Assembly (NCBI RefSeq): GCF_002009425.1
Contig: NZ_CP019936.1
Span: 729,001 to 793,000, forward strand
Length of the DNA stretch: 64,000 nucleotides
From: Thiosocius teredinicola
GTDB taxonomy: Bacteria > Pseudomonadota > Gammaproteobacteria > Chromatiales > Chromatiaceae
Direction of reading: 5' to 3'
The stretch's first letter is position 1. Every line of letters starts with the position of its first letter. The notes under the pieces are model-generated. The model ran no database searches and was not told the DNA's origin. It saw only the letters and a program-made list of their open reading frames with translations. Shown here piece after piece: positions 17,343 to 27,048 of this stretch. Both the position numbers and the translations under genes were made by a program.

Positions 17343-17372
17343 AAATTAGAGAAATCTAATACTTAAATTCAA
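17343..17372 (-). promoter_or_regulatory. Promoter of the SulP gene with an overlapping dyad
   Basis: On the minus strand, TTGAAT (17367-17372) and TAATTT (17343-17348) are 18 bp apart, a fair sigma-70 match in an AT-rich island. A perfect dyad ATTAGA-N4-TCTAAT (17345-17360) overlaps the -10 box and spacer, a position expected for a repressor. The regulator is unknown. Confidence 0.5.
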
Positions 17373-17438
17373 TCGTGACTATGCCGTTAGGGGGGCACCG
17401 AGGGTGATTTGGTTGCATTCGACGCCTGCCGGCCGTTG

Positions 17439-19112
17439 TTATGCGGGCTGACCTAGCTCTTTGTCGATACGATCGCCGAACTCCTCGGCGACATGCTCGG
17501 CGAAACTCTCGCCCGCACTTGCGTAGAAGTTGAACACTGCATTGACGCCGGCACTGCGCAGCGCCTCTTCGTGGTCGGGATAGTGGGCGACGGATGCCAG
17601 TTCGAGTTCGAAGCCTTGCTCTTTCAGCAGGCGCGCCACCGCCATGTTCGACTCGTGGTCGGAGAACGCCAGCAAGGCCAGCTTGACCCGTCCGCTGCGT
17701 TCCGCACGTGCCCAGAAATCGGCATCGGTTGCGTCGCCGAGTACGACATTGCGTCCTTTCGCGCTGTGGCGATCCACATAATCGGCGTTGATGTCGATGC
17801 CCAGTACCACGTCGCCCCAGATCGAACGCAGATAGTCGTATGCACCGGTGCCGACCCTGCCCATGCCGAACACGACGACCTGTGCCTTGCCGGGACGGAT
17901 CATATCGTCGCCCGGCAGGCGCGTGCGTGTCTCGAAGCGGTGCAACGGATGACGCCAGCGGGCGTACAGGCGTTTCGACATCGCGTTGAGCGGTGAAGCG
18001 AGTAGGAAGCTCAGTGCAAGGGCAACCGCCAGCACCGACAGCCAGCTGCCGTCCAGCCAACCGTTGGTGACGCCGATCGCACCGACGATCAAGCCGAACT
18101 CGCTGAAGTTGGTCAACGCGGCCGATGCCAGCGTCGCGCTGCGCGCGCGCATGTGCTGACGCGTCATCAGCAGGAAATACAACAGGGCCTTGAGCGGCAG
18201 CAGCAGAAGCACCAGGAGCAATGCGGCACCGAGCACCGCCCAACTGAGTTCGCCGGACAGGCCGATCGACAGGAAAAAGCCGATCAGGAACAGGTCCTTG
18301 AAGCTCAACAACGACTTGGCCAGCTCGTTGGTCTTGGCGTGACCGGCGAGCAGGATACCCAACACCAATGCGCCGAGGTCGGCCTTGATGCCGACCAGTT
18401 CGAACAGCCCGGCGCCCACCAGCGGCAACAACCAGCCCATCAATACCAGCAGTTCCCCATGGCCGACGGCCTCAAGCAGCCGGAAGAACAGGGGGCGCAA
18501 CGGGATCAGGGCAAACAATAAGAATGCCCAGACACTCGGCACCTTGCCCGCCGAGATGGCGATGAAGACCACCGCGAAGATGTCTTGCACGATCAGCAGG
18601 CCGATCGCGATCCGGCCGTGGATAGCGCTCATCTCGGCGCGCCCTTCGAATACCTTGACCGCGAATACGGTGCTCGAAAAACTCAAGGCGAAACCGATCA
18701 GCAACGCCGTGTTCGTATCGAAGGCGGAAAAGAAACTCAGGCCGGTAAGTGCGAGCGCGCTGAGCAACAGGGCCACGACAACTGTCGTGATCAGCATGTG
18801 CACGCTGGCCGTGAGCCAGACGACGGGGGCGGCCAGGTCTTTGACGTGCAGTTTCAGTCCGATGGTGAACAGCAGCAAGGTCACGCCGAGGTCGGCGATC
18901 TCCTCCAGCATCGGCGTGTCGTGCATGCCCAAGGCGCCGAGAATGAAACCTGCGGCGAGGAATCCCATCAACGGTGGCAGGTTTGCCGCCTTGGCGACAA
19001 GGCCGAGCAGAAACGCCACACCGAGCGGCACCACGTGCATCACATCGATCGCGGCCAGATTCAGGGGAGCGAGGTCTTGCATGGTCGGCGTCTTTGAAAC
19101 TACAGCCCGCAT
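17439..19112 (-). CDS. CPA2-family cation:proton antiporter with RCK domain (KefB/YbaL-like)
   Basis: This 557-residue membrane protein has an N-terminal Na+/H+ exchanger-like membrane region (about 1-385; LGVTLLLFTIGLKLH and FALSFSSTVFAVKV are typical) and a cytoplasmic TrkA-N/RCK nucleotide-binding domain starting VVFGMGRVGTGAYDYL (about 405-530). KefB/KefC/YbaL-type proteins exchange K+ or Na+ for protons and are gated through the RCK domain. There is no dedicated C-terminal TrkA-C domain. The start could be the ATG at 19112 or one ten codons later; neither has a clear ribosome site. The upstream large PAS-GGDEF-EAL gene ends 69 nt before it on the same strand. Confidence 0.9.
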   Translation of the reverse strand: MRAVVSKTPTMQDLAPLNLAAIDVMHVVPLGVAFLLGLVAKAANLPPLMGFLAAGFILGALGMHDTPMLEEIADLGVTLLLFTIGLKLHVKDLAAPVVWLTASVHMLITTVVVALLLSALALTGLSFFSAFDTNTALLIGFALSFSSTVFAVKVFEGRAEMSAIHGRIAIGLLIVQDIFAVVFIAISAGKVPSVWAFLLFALIPLRPLFFRLLEAVGHGELLVLMGWLLPLVGAGLFELVGIKADLGALVLGILLAGHAKTNELAKSLLSFKDLFLIGFFLSIGLSGELSWAVLGAALLLVLLLLPLKALLYFLLMTRQHMRARSATLASAALTNFSEFGLIVGAIGVTNGWLDGSWLSVLAVALALSFLLASPLNAMSKRLYARWRHPLHRFETRTRLPGDDMIRPGKAQVVVFGMGRVGTGAYDYLRSIWGDVVLGIDINADYVDRHSAKGRNVVLGDATDADFWARAERSGRVKLALLAFSDHESNMAVARLLKEQGFELELASVAHYPDHEEALRSAGVNAVFNFYASAGESFAEHVAEEFGDRIDKELGQPA

Positions 19113-19180
19113 GATCGCACGAAAGCGGCATGCGGGTACGTCGCGTATTTACGCCTGGAATGCGCGGTTGCGTTGTTGGA

Positions 19181-22100
19181 TTAACCTGCCTGGCTGGACT
19201 GACGGTGCGGCAGCCAAAGCAACTCGACGGTCTCGGCCGGCAGGGGGCGCGAAAACAAAAAGCCCTGGAAGTGGTCACAGCCTTCCTGGCTGAGAAACGC
19301 CTTCTGCGCTTCGGTTTCCACACCCTCGGCGACGGTGTCCAGGTTCAGCTGTTGGCCCATGGCGAGGACGGCGCGCGTGATCGCGACATCGTCCGGATCC
19401 TCGGGCAAGTCACAGACGAACGCACGATCGATCTTCAGGGTATCCGCGGGCAGGCGCTTCAGGCTGGCCAACGAAGAATGCCCGGTGCCGAAATCGTCGA
19501 TCGCGATACGCACGCCCAGGTCGCGCAGATGTGACAGCACGCCAACGGATTGCGCTACGTGATCCATGACGAAGGTCTCGGTAACCTCGAGCTCGAGATA
19601 CTTGGGGTCAAGCCCGGTCTGCTGCAGCACGTCGGACACGGTCGCGACGATATCGCCTCGCGTGATCTGCGGCCCGGCGACATTGACCGAGATGCGCATC
19701 TCGGGCGCACCTTCGTTCTGCCAGCGTCGCATCTGCTCGCAGGCCGTCCGCAGAACCCATTCCCCGATGCCGATGATCAAGCCGTTCTCTTCGGCCAGTG
19801 GTATGAAGCGTCCCGGTGGCACCAGTCCGAGCACCGGGTCTTGCCAGCGTACCAGGGCCTCGACACCGATGATTTGGCCGCCACGATCGAACTGCGGCTG
19901 GTAGTGCAAGATGAACTCTTCGTTCTGCACGGCGCGGTGCATACGCTCTTCCATCGCCACTTTTTCGTTGCTGAACGACGACATCTTGGCCGAATAGAAC
20001 TGCACATTATTGCGCCCGGCCGCTTTTGCCTGGTACATCGCAGCATCGGCGTTCTTCACCAGGGTAGCCGCGTCTTCGCCATCGTTCGGGAACTGGCTGA
20101 TGCCGACACTGGTGCCGATATGCAGGCGGTGGCCGTCGATGTCGAAGGGTTGCGACAGCGCACCGATCAGTTTGACCGCCACGCGTTCGACCGCTTCGCG
20201 TTCGCTGATCGATTCGAGCAGCACCGTGAATTCATCGCCACCGAGGCGGGCAATCGTGTCCTCACTGCGCACCAGCCCCTGCAGCCTGGTCGCTACGGCT
20301 TTCAGCAGGCGGTCGCCTACCGGGTGGCCGAGACCGTCGTTGACGTTCTTGAAACGGTCGAGATCGAGGAACAGCAGGCTGATGCCGCCGCCCTGGCGCG
20401 ATGCACGCTGGATCGCATGGGTGAAGCGATCGAAAAACAGCTCGCGGTTCGGCAGGCCGGTGAGATTGTCGAAATACGCCAAGCGATGGATACGCTGTTC
20501 GCTGCGCCGCTGCTCGGTGATGTCGCGGGTTACCGCAACGAACTGTTTCACCTTGTTGCGCGAGTCCTTGATGGCGACGATTGTCTGCCATGTCGGGAAC
20601 AGTTCGCCGTTCTTGCGGCGGTTCCAGATCTCGCCTTCCCAAACGCCATCGGATTCCAGTGCGTCCCACAACTGCTGGTAAAACACCGGCGGGTGTTCGC
20701 CGGAATAGTAGGGAGGGCGTTTCTCGCCGATCAGCTCGCTGGCGTCGTAACCGACCATCTCGCATTGCGCGCGATTGACCCGCAGCACGACGCCCGACTG
20801 GTCGGCAATCACCACACCTTCGGTGATGTGTTTGAACACGTTCTCCGCCAGCATCAGATATTTCTCGGCGAGTTTGCGTTCGCTGATGTCGCTGAATACG
20901 ACGACCGAGCCGCGCTTTATGCCATCGGATATCAAGGGAGCACGGGTAAACTCGGCTTCGAAGCCGCTGCCGTCGTGACGCGTCAGCAGTGTCTCGCCGG
21001 CGGTACCCATGGTGCCGTCGCCTCTGCCCTTGTGCGTCAGCGTGCTGTCGTCCGCGCACAGTGCCGGACCGCCCGCTGCCGCGCTGGTCAGGGTGCGGCC
21101 CAGCAGTTCGCCCGGTCCATAGCCCAGCAACTGCTCGCCGGCCGGGTTCATGAAGGTGATGCAATCCTGGTTGTCGAGCCCGAAGATGCCTTCGCCGGCG
21201 GCGTCGAGCAACAGGCGTTGGCGGGTTTCCAACGTCTCGCGCCGCCGCATCTCGTCGCGCATGTTCTGTTCGACTTTCTTGTAGTCGCTGATATCGCGCG
21301 CAATCACGATGCGGATCTCGCCCTCGGCGGTGTCGGCGATACTGACCGAGAGCTGCAGCGGCACCAGTTCGCCGCTCGGGCGCCGCCCTTTGATCTCGAA
21401 ATGCAGTGACGTCGTGCCGTCGTCGAACTGCGGCAAAGGCTCGGCGAACAGGTTGTTGATGCGTTGTCCCAGCACGCTGGATTTATCGCGGCCGAACACG
21501 ACTTCGGCGTGCAGGCTGAAGTCGCTGATGGCGCCTTTGTTGTCGGTCGTGATCATCGCCAAAGGTGCACAGTCGAACAGCGCATGCAGCTTCTGTTTCT
21601 CTGAGTTGATTTCGGCGGTCTCGATGGCCACGTGGTGCGAGGTGTTGGCAGCCTGGTCGCGGACCAGGCGGATGATCGCCAACAGCAGGGCGGCGGCGAG
21701 TACGAAGAACGCGAACAAGGCGGTGTGGATCAGCGTCAGGCCATGGAAGGCTTCGTGTTTGCTTTCTTCGACCGCAATGGCGAACTGCTGCTGCGGCAGC
21801 CATCGCCAGGCGCCGACCACCTGCGTACCCAGGTAGTTGGGATAGCTCGCGGTATCCACGCCATCGATGCCGTTTACCGCATCGGTGGCCATTCTGGTCA
21901 AGCCGGCGCCATCCGGCGTCGTCAGCTTGAGGTTGCCGACCGCGTTCTGCCCCGCGCCGATCAAGCCCTTGTCGAGGATCCGCTGCGCGAAGCGCGGTTC
22001 AGAGAGCAGCACACCGCGCCGATCGAAGATGTATGCCTCGCCGCTTTCGCCGCTCCTACCGCTGCGCAGTGTCCGCAACACAGAGGGTTCTGCGTCGACG

Positions 22101-22684
22101 TACAAGGCGAGTACGGCAACCGTTGCCGCGTTGCGATCGCGTATCGGTGCGGCCACCGCAATCAGCCAATCGTCGCCCATCAACTGCGGTACGCCGGCAG
22201 CTGCCCGACCTGACCAGGCTGCGGCGAGCTGGTTCGGCGAGCGACGTAGCGGGTCGTCCAGGCTCAATTGCTGGTTGGCGGTGGCGGCAACCGTCTGGCC
22301 GTCGGCGCTGACTATTGCCAGACCGCGAACATCCTGCGCGTCGGTGAGACCGCTCAGGTGCGTGATCAAGCGTGGATGCAGCGCCGCTCGCGTTGCTGCG
22401 TCGACCCCGCCGCGTGGAGCGGAGAGCGCTTGCGCGATGTTGACGATTGCCGGGTGCGCTGCATGTAGCTGGGCGCGGGTCGCGAGGTTGTCATACACGG
22501 CCACGAGGCTTTCTGCGGCCACATCCAAACGCGTGTTCAGGTTGGCTGCGACCTGGCGGTGCCAGAACAGCTCGGCCTGGTAGGCGATCAGCAAGGCGAA
22601 CGCGACCATCGGACCGATTGCCAGCCCGGCTTTCAAGAGAGCGGAGAATGACCCGCGGTGCTCGTGTTTTGGGGTTCCGTCCAC
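19181..22684 (-). CDS. Membrane-bound sensor with three PAS, GGDEF and EAL domains
   Basis: This 1167-residue sensor is presumed to control c-di-GMP. It has a membrane helix at about 18-37, an extracytoplasmic Cache-like sensing region to about 310, and a second helix at about 315-340. Three PAS domains follow (about 365-480, 490-610, 620-735), the last two ending in ISERKLAEK and [10 protein letters not shown] linkers. Then come GGDEF (about 740-900, motif LGGDEF near 813) and EAL (about 915-1155, GVEALVRW near 941, [25 protein letters not shown]). Both active-site motifs look intact. The start is GTG. It is upstream of the KefB-like gene with a 69-nt gap. It is the second GGDEF-EAL protein of the window. 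The signal it senses is unknown. Confidence 0.92.
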   Translation of the reverse strand: MDGTPKHEHRGSFSALLKAGLAIGPMVAFALLIAYQAELFWHRQVAANLNTRLDVAAESLVAVYDNLATRAQLHAAHPAIVNIAQALSAPRGGVDAATRAALHPRLITHLSGLTDAQDVRGLAIVSADGQTVAATANQQLSLDDPLRRSPNQLAAAWSGRAAAGVPQLMGDDWLIAVAAPIRDRNAATVAVLALYVDAEPSVLRTLRSGRSGESGEAYIFDRRGVLLSEPRFAQRILDKGLIGAGQNAVGNLKLTTPDGAGLTRMATDAVNGIDGVDTASYPNYLGTQVVGAWRWLPQQQFAIAVEESKHEAFHGLTLIHTALFAFFVLAAALLLAIIRLVRDQAANTSHHVAIETAEINSEKQKLHALFDCAPLAMITTDNKGAISDFSLHAEVVFGRDKSSVLGQRINNLFAEPLPQFDDGTTSLHFEIKGRRPSGELVPLQLSVSIADTAEGEIRIVIARDISDYKKVEQNMRDEMRRRETLETRQRLLLDAAGEGIFGLDNQDCITFMNPAGEQLLGYGPGELLGRTLTSAAAGGPALCADDSTLTHKGRGDGTMGTAGETLLTRHDGSGFEAEFTRAPLISDGIKRGSVVVFSDISERKLAEKYLMLAENVFKHITEGVVIADQSGVVLRVNRAQCEMVGYDASELIGEKRPPYYSGEHPPVFYQQLWDALESDGVWEGEIWNRRKNGELFPTWQTIVAIKDSRNKVKQFVAVTRDITEQRRSEQRIHRLAYFDNLTGLPNRELFFDRFTHAIQRASRQGGGISLLFLDLDRFKNVNDGLGHPVGDRLLKAVATRLQGLVRSEDTIARLGGDEFTVLLESISEREAVERVAVKLIGALSQPFDIDGHRLHIGTSVGISQFPNDGEDAATLVKNADAAMYQAKAAGRNNVQFYSAKMSSFSNEKVAMEERMHRAVQNEEFILHYQPQFDRGGQIIGVEALVRWQDPVLGLVPPGRFIPLAEENGLIIGIGEWVLRTACEQMRRWQNEGAPEMRISVNVAGPQITRGDIVATVSDVLQQTGLDPKYLELEVTETFVMDHVAQSVGVLSHLRDLGVRIAIDDFGTGHSSLASLKRLPADTLKIDRAFVCDLPEDPDDVAITRAVLAMGQQLNLDTVAEGVETEAQKAFLSQEGCDHFQGFLFSRPLPAETVELLWLPHRQSSQAG

Positions 22685-22785
22685 GCCTGTCGGTCCCGGC
22701 CGGCGAAGGCCTTAACTTCTTCAAGCGTGTAGCGGCACGGTGCCGGGCTCCTTGATCACCCGCAGGTGCGGAATGTGACGGACCT

Positions 22786-23058
22786 TCAACCCAGCGGAGA
22801 CTGTCCCGGTCGGTCGCCTTCGGCGGGCGGCAGCCAGCGCGGGGAGAAGTCGGAAACGCAGTGGCAGCGACCCTCGGGGCCGAAACGTTCCGCGCGGGCC
22901 TGCTCGCAGGCGTCGACCGTCGCGTACGGGCCGATGATGTTGACCGGGCGCTCCGGTGTCGAGCCCGGCGGATGGATATGGCAGGTAACGCCTTCTGTGG
23001 CTGCCAGGGGAGGTGCTGCCGCCAGCCAGACGGCCATGCACAAGGCCCGGTTACTCAT
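22786..23058 (-). CDS. Small exported cysteine-containing protein
   Basis: This 90-residue protein has a short signal peptide (MSNRALCMAVWLAAAPPLAA) and a mature part of about 70 residues with four cysteines (TCHIHPPG, DACEQAR and RCHCVSDF) and a proline-rich end. The family is not recognised. Translation is coupled to the DUF3299 lipoprotein gene: its ATG overlaps that gene's stop by 8 nt (ATGAGTAA). This supports it as real, and supports this start over a longer one 17 codons upstream. Spacing of the cysteines suggests disulfides or a metal/haem site in the periplasm, but no CxxCH motif is present. An overlapping reading frame in the same region looks like a shadow. Confidence 0.68.
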   Translation of the reverse strand: MSNRALCMAVWLAAAPPLAATEGVTCHIHPPGSTPERPVNIIGPYATVDACEQARAERFGPEGRCHCVSDFSPRWLPPAEGDRPGQSPLG

Positions 23059-23734
23059 AGGGCGCGATATCGCTCGCGTACAGGGTGTAGCCGGCTTCGG
23101 CCACGTCATTGTCGATACGCTGCACGCTCATCGTGCCGCTTACCCAGATCACGTCGAACAGGTTCGGTTTGGTGCCCTTGCCGGCTTCGGTAACGACGTA
23201 GATGGTCTGATTGGCCGGCGGCGGGGGCACGTGCACACAGGCGCCGTAGTAGGGGACGAGCAGGAATCCGGTGGTTTCTTTCTCGTCGCCTTCGACCGGG
23301 ACGACGAACCCGGGAATCTTCACCGCTTGTCCGTCAAGTTCCTGGCGAACCGGTGCCTTGTCCCATAACTCCTTGAGTTTGATCATGAATTCTTCTGCAC
23401 GCGGGTCGTCATCGGAGATCTCGTCGAGGTTGAACTCCTCCATCAGCTTCTCTGGCTGAAAGTCGTCGGGGATCAGATTGTCCCACTCGATCTCCTTGGT
23501 TCCCCCTGTGGCTGGCGTTTCGGGCGCTGCTTCAGTCTTGGCCGCAGCCGGCTCGCTTTGCTCCGCGGCGGCTTGCGCGGCGGCGGCCGGGTTGTTGGAC
23601 TGGCGCAGGTCGGTCACCGCCGGCGGTGCCGGGGCATCGGTCTGCGCAGCGGCATTTTCGGGGGGCTCGGATTGCGAGCACGCAGCAAGCGATAAGACGG
23701 CCAGCAAAAGCGGCAACATGCGTATTGAAGTCAT
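23051..23734 (-). CDS. DUF3299-containing lipoprotein
   Basis: This 227-residue protein has a lipoprotein signal (LLAVLSLAACSQ, with the lipidated cysteine in LAAC), then a long Ala/Pro/Glu-rich linker (about 25-85), and a C-terminal DUF3299 domain marked by VPYYGACVHVPPPPANQ and GFVVPVEGD. DUF3299 proteins are common in Gram-negative bacteria and of unknown function, frequently next to metal or ABC-type export genes. I use the ATG giving the lipobox rather than a start 70 codons upstream that would run into the divergent feoA region. It is co-transcribed with the small Cys protein downstream and diverges from feoABC across about 200 nt. Confidence 0.85.
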   Translation of the reverse strand: MTSIRMLPLLLAVLSLAACSQSEPPENAAAQTDAPAPPAVTDLRQSNNPAAAAQAAAEQSEPAAAKTEAAPETPATGGTKEIEWDNLIPDDFQPEKLMEEFNLDEISDDDPRAEEFMIKLKELWDKAPVRQELDGQAVKIPGFVVPVEGDEKETTGFLLVPYYGACVHVPPPPANQTIYVVTEAGKGTKPNLFDVIWVSGTMSVQRIDNDVAEAGYTLYASDIAPYE

Positions 23735-23934
23735 AGGGTTTCCGTTGCGTTTCCAAACATCGATCAAGGTCGGTACGGGCGGCCGGGTAACGGCGCGAAG
23801 CCTACCGGAAGCACAGACCATCGGCACGCCGATTCGTTCGGTACCGCCCGCCGGTACGCCGCTGCTTAATTTAGCATCCTCTGATATTCTATCGATGGCC
23901 GAATCATCGGCGAAATGACCGGGATAGGGTACAG

Positions 23935-24177
23935 GTGGACGCATTGTCGCAACTCAAACGCCTTAGCGATCTGGCAGTGGGCCAGCGTCTGCGCCTGGTA
24001 CGCGTCGACGGCGGCATGCGACTCAAGCGCCGGTTGCTGGCCCTGGGTTTGAGCATCGGCGGCGAGGCCGAAGTCGTGCAACGGCGCGGCGGTGGGGTCG
24101 TGCTGGCGCGCGGCGGCAATCGCGTCGCCCTGGGCGAAGGTGTTGCACAGAAGCTGTTTGCCGAGGTGCTCGACTGA
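23935..24177 (+). CDS. feoA: Ferrous iron transport protein FeoA
   Basis: FeoA is a small cytoplasmic SH3-fold partner of the ferrous-iron permease FeoB. The 80-residue protein shows the pattern of family members, with RLLALGLSIGGEAEVVQR and VALGEGVAQKLF. The start is GTG. Its TGA overlaps the feoB ATG by one base (TGATG), the tight coupling expected for these subunits. First gene of feoABC. The promoter should lie in the 200-nt gap shared with the DUF3299 gene, but I see no clear Fur box there. Confidence 0.92.
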   Translation: MDALSQLKRLSDLAVGQRLRLVRVDGGMRLKRRLLALGLSIGGEAEVVQRRGGGVVLARGGNRVALGEGVAQKLFAEVLD

Positions 24178-26528
24178 TGGCCGGTTGCTGTCCGCCGAAC
24201 AGCGTCGCGGATGGAGCCGGGAGTGCGGCGCGTGCCGCGGGTTCGTTAACGATCGCCGTCGCCGGCAATCCCAACTGTGGCAAGTCGGCTTTGTTCAACG
24301 CCCTGACCGGTATCCGGCAGAAGACGGGCAACTGGCCCGGCGTGACGGTCGAACGCAAGGAAGGCCGCTGCCGAATCGATGCGCACGATGTCGTGGTTGT
24401 CGACTTGCCGGGCATCTACTCCTTCGATGCCGCTTCGCTCGATGAACAAGTCACCCGGGACTACCTGCTGTCGCGCGATGCCGATCTGGTCGTCAACGTG
24501 ATCGATGCGGCCAATCTCGAACGTAATCTGTATTTCTCCGTGCAATTGCTCGAGATGGGTGTGCCGTTGGTGGTCGCGCTGAACATGATGGATGTCGCGC
24601 GCAAGCGGGGCATCGATATCGATGCAGGCGAGCTGGCGCGTCGCCTGGGCTGTCCGGTAGTGCCGATTGTCGCGACGACGGGCGAAGGGCTGAGCGAGCT
24701 CAAGGCCAGGATGCTGGCGGTCGCCGACGAACGCGCCGCGCCTGGCTTTCCGTTGGCGCTCGACGAAGCGGTAGAGCAGGCGCTGCTCAAACTCGAACCG
24801 CTGCTCGACGACGCTGCGCCGAGCAACCGTCGCTGGCTTGCGCTGAAGCTGCTCGAAGGCGAACAAGTCGGTGTCTTGTCAGACGACATGCAACAGCAGG
24901 TAGATGATATCCGCGCCTGGGTTGCTGAGCGTTATGGCAAAGATGTTGGACTGGCCATCGCCGACACGCGCTTCACCCATGCACATACGCTGGCGCGCGA
25001 AGTCTCCCGCCATGCCCAACCGGTGTCGCGCACCTTCAGCGACCGGATTGACAAACTGGTGCTCGGACGCTGGACCGGCATCCCGCTGTTCCTCGCCGTG
25101 ATGTACCTGATGTTTCTGTTCACGATCAATGTCGGCGGCGCCTTTATCGATTTCTTTGACGGTGTCGCCGGCGCGCTGTTCGTCGACGGTCTGGGCGAAC
25201 TCATAACGGCGAGCGGTGGCCCCGACTGGCTGCGCGTGCTGCTTGCCGACGGCGCCGGTGCCGGACTGCAGGTGGTGGCGACATTCATCCCGATCATTGC
25301 TGCGCTGTATCTGTTTCTCTCGGTACTCGAAGACTCCGGTTACATGGCGCGCGCGGCCTTCGTGATGGACCGCTCGATGCGCGCGATTGGTCTGCCGGGC
25401 AAGGCATTCGTGCCGTTGATTGTCGGTTTCGGCTGCAACGTGCCGGCGATCATGGCGACCCGTACGCTGGAAAACGAACGCGAACGCAAGCTGACGATCC
25501 TGATGAATCCATTCATGTCGTGCGGTGCGCGCCTGCCGGTGTATGCCTTGTTCGCGGCGGCATTTTTCCCGACATCGGGGCAGAACGTGGTGTTCGCACT
25601 GTACCTTACCGGCATCGTGGTCGCGATTCTGACCGGGCTGATGATGAAGAAGTCGCTGCTGCCCGGTAACAGCACCGGCTTCATGATGGAGCTGCCGCCG
25701 TATCACCTGCCGACGCTCAAAGGCGTGATGTTGCGCGCCTGGGATCGGGTGCGGCTGTTCGTCAAAGAGGCGGGGCAGGTGATTGTTGTCATGGTCGTCG
25801 TGCTCAACCTGCTCAATTCGCTCGGTACCGATGGCTCGTTCGGCAACGAAGACAGCGAACACTCGGTGCTCAGTGAAACGGCACGGGTCGTCACACCGCT
25901 GTTCGCACCGATGGGAATCCGCGAAGACAACTGGCCGGCAGTGGTCGGTATCTTCTCCGGCGTGTTGGCCAAGGAGGTGGTCGTCGGCACGCTCGACAAT
26001 CTCTACACCTCGCTAGGGCGCTCGGGCAACGCGGCCGATCAAGGCGCATTCGAGCTGTGGCCGGCTTTGCAAGCAGCCGCCGCTACCGTCCCGGCGAACC
26101 TGGCCGAACTCTCCGGTGCCATCCTCGACCCCTTGGGTTTGAATGTCGTCGAAGCGCACGATGCGACTGCGCACGGGGTAGACGATGCGGTGTTCGGTGC
26201 GATGCACGCCCGCTTCGACGGGCAGGCCGGAGCCTTCGCCTATCTGTTGTTCGTGCTGCTGTATTTTCCCTGCGTCGCGACCATCGGTGTCATACGCCGT
26301 GAGACGGGGGCAGCCTGGGCGGCGTTTGTCGCCACCTGGTCGACTGGCGTGGCCTATTTCACTGCGACCGTGTTCTATCAACTGGCTACCTACAGTGCAC
26401 ACCCGCAGCGCTCGCTGGTGTGGACTGTCGGCCTGTTGAGCGTGCTTGGGTTGGTCGTGTTCGGCCTGCGGTTGTGGGCGCGGCGTGGCGGACGCCAGCC
26501 GGACGCCTTTGATTGGGCCGAGCGATGA
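24177..26528 (+). CDS. feoB: Ferrous iron permease FeoB
   Basis: FeoB imports Fe2+ across the inner membrane using an N-terminal G domain. The 783 residues contain G1 (GNPNCGKS), G3 (DLPG), G4 (NMMD), the GDI/spacer region, and the two Gate segments of the membrane core (MDRSMRAIGLPGKAFVPL and NPFMSCGARLPVYALF, the latter with the conserved cysteine). Length is normal. Before G1 is an unusual ~23-residue extension containing adjacent cysteines (MAGCCPPNS), but the start is fixed by the one-base overlap with feoA. The stop overlaps the feoC ATG (ATGA). Confidence 0.96.
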   Translation: MAGCCPPNSVADGAGSAARAAGSLTIAVAGNPNCGKSALFNALTGIRQKTGNWPGVTVERKEGRCRIDAHDVVVVDLPGIYSFDAASLDEQVTRDYLLSRDADLVVNVIDAANLERNLYFSVQLLEMGVPLVVALNMMDVARKRGIDIDAGELARRLGCPVVPIVATTGEGLSELKARMLAVADERAAPGFPLALDEAVEQALLKLEPLLDDAAPSNRRWLALKLLEGEQVGVLSDDMQQQVDDIRAWVAERYGKDVGLAIADTRFTHAHTLAREVSRHAQPVSRTFSDRIDKLVLGRWTGIPLFLAVMYLMFLFTINVGGAFIDFFDGVAGALFVDGLGELITASGGPDWLRVLLADGAGAGLQVVATFIPIIAALYLFLSVLEDSGYMARAAFVMDRSMRAIGLPGKAFVPLIVGFGCNVPAIMATRTLENERERKLTILMNPFMSCGARLPVYALFAAAFFPTSGQNVVFALYLTGIVVAILTGLMMKKSLLPGNSTGFMMELPPYHLPTLKGVMLRAWDRVRLFVKEAGQVIVVMVVVLNLLNSLGTDGSFGNEDSEHSVLSETARVVTPLFAPMGIREDNWPAVVGIFSGVLAKEVVVGTLDNLYTSLGRSGNAADQGAFELWPALQAAAATVPANLAELSGAILDPLGLNVVEAHDATAHGVDDAVFGAMHARFDGQAGAFAYLLFVLLYFPCVATIGVIRRETGAAWAAFVATWSTGVAYFTATVFYQLATYSAHPQRSLVWTVGLLSVLGLVVFGLRLWARRGGRQPDAFDWAER

Positions 26529-26815
26529 TTCTGTCCAAAGTGCTTGGGCTGCTCGAGCGGCGCGGCGGTGCGACGCTCGCCGAAATCGCCGCTGCGGTGG
26601 ATGCCCCACTGGACGCGGTCGAGCTGATGCTCGAGACGCTGCAGCGCCGCGGCCTCGTTCGCCGTGAAACGCCGTCAGCCGGTTGTGGTTCGAGTTGCAC
26701 GCAGTGTGCGCAGAAGCCGACGGCGATCTACCTGCCGGCGCAGGCCGCGCCTGAAGCCACCGACGTCAAGGAATGCGTGATTGCCGTACCGGTTCGTCGC
26801 GAGGGGCGACGCTAG
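26525..26815 (+). CDS. feoC: FeoC-like iron-sulfur regulatory protein
   Basis: This 96-residue protein has an N-terminal winged-helix (ILSKVLGLLERRGGATLAEI) followed by a cysteine cluster CGSSCTQC (C-x3-C-x2-C) near 53-60, the place where FeoC proteins hold a redox-sensitive Fe-S cluster. FeoC stabilises FeoB and may sense oxygen or iron. Its ATG overlaps the feoB stop by 4 nt, completing an overlapping feoABC operon. A further cysteine (KECVIAVP) lies near the C-terminus and could be the fourth ligand. Confidence 0.86.
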   Translation: MILSKVLGLLERRGGATLAEIAAAVDAPLDAVELMLETLQRRGLVRRETPSAGCGSSCTQCAQKPTAIYLPAQAAPEATDVKECVIAVPVRREGRR

Positions 26816-26832
26816 GACGCGTTCGATCCGGC

Positions 26833-26863
26833 ACAAAACAAAACCCCCCAGCGAACCGGGGGG
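26833..26863 (-). terminator. Probable terminator of the M1-peptidase gene
   Basis: A C6/G6 stem (26844-26849 with 26858-26863) is followed, on the minus strand, by TTTTGTTTTG. It lies about 185 nt beyond the peptidase stop, and about 30 nt beyond feoC on the other strand, where it lacks a T tract. The remaining ~185 nt to the peptidase stop holds nothing I can name. Confidence 0.55.
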
Positions 26864-27048
26864 CAAATCAGGCGACCCGACCCTGGGGAGGGCGTCGAAA
26901 ACCGGGTGCACCTGCGTCGGAACACCGATCAACGATCAAATCTGCGTCCAACTGCTCCATCAGACACCTTTCAGCCTGCGGATGTTCCGCTTACTCGCGG
27001 CGCAACGACGAAGCTGCGCGCGCCTTCGCAGTTCAGTAGCGATCAGGT

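Noticed and set aside
19550-21409. 619-residue plus-strand frame over the large PAS-GGDEF-EAL gene
   Set aside because: Antisense shadow; the minus strand encodes intact GGDEF and EAL motifs.
22721-23041. Alternative 106-residue frame overlapping the small Cys protein
   Set aside because: Arg/Pro-rich with no signal peptide; the other frame has a signal peptide and is coupled to the DUF3299 gene by an ATGAGTAA overlap.
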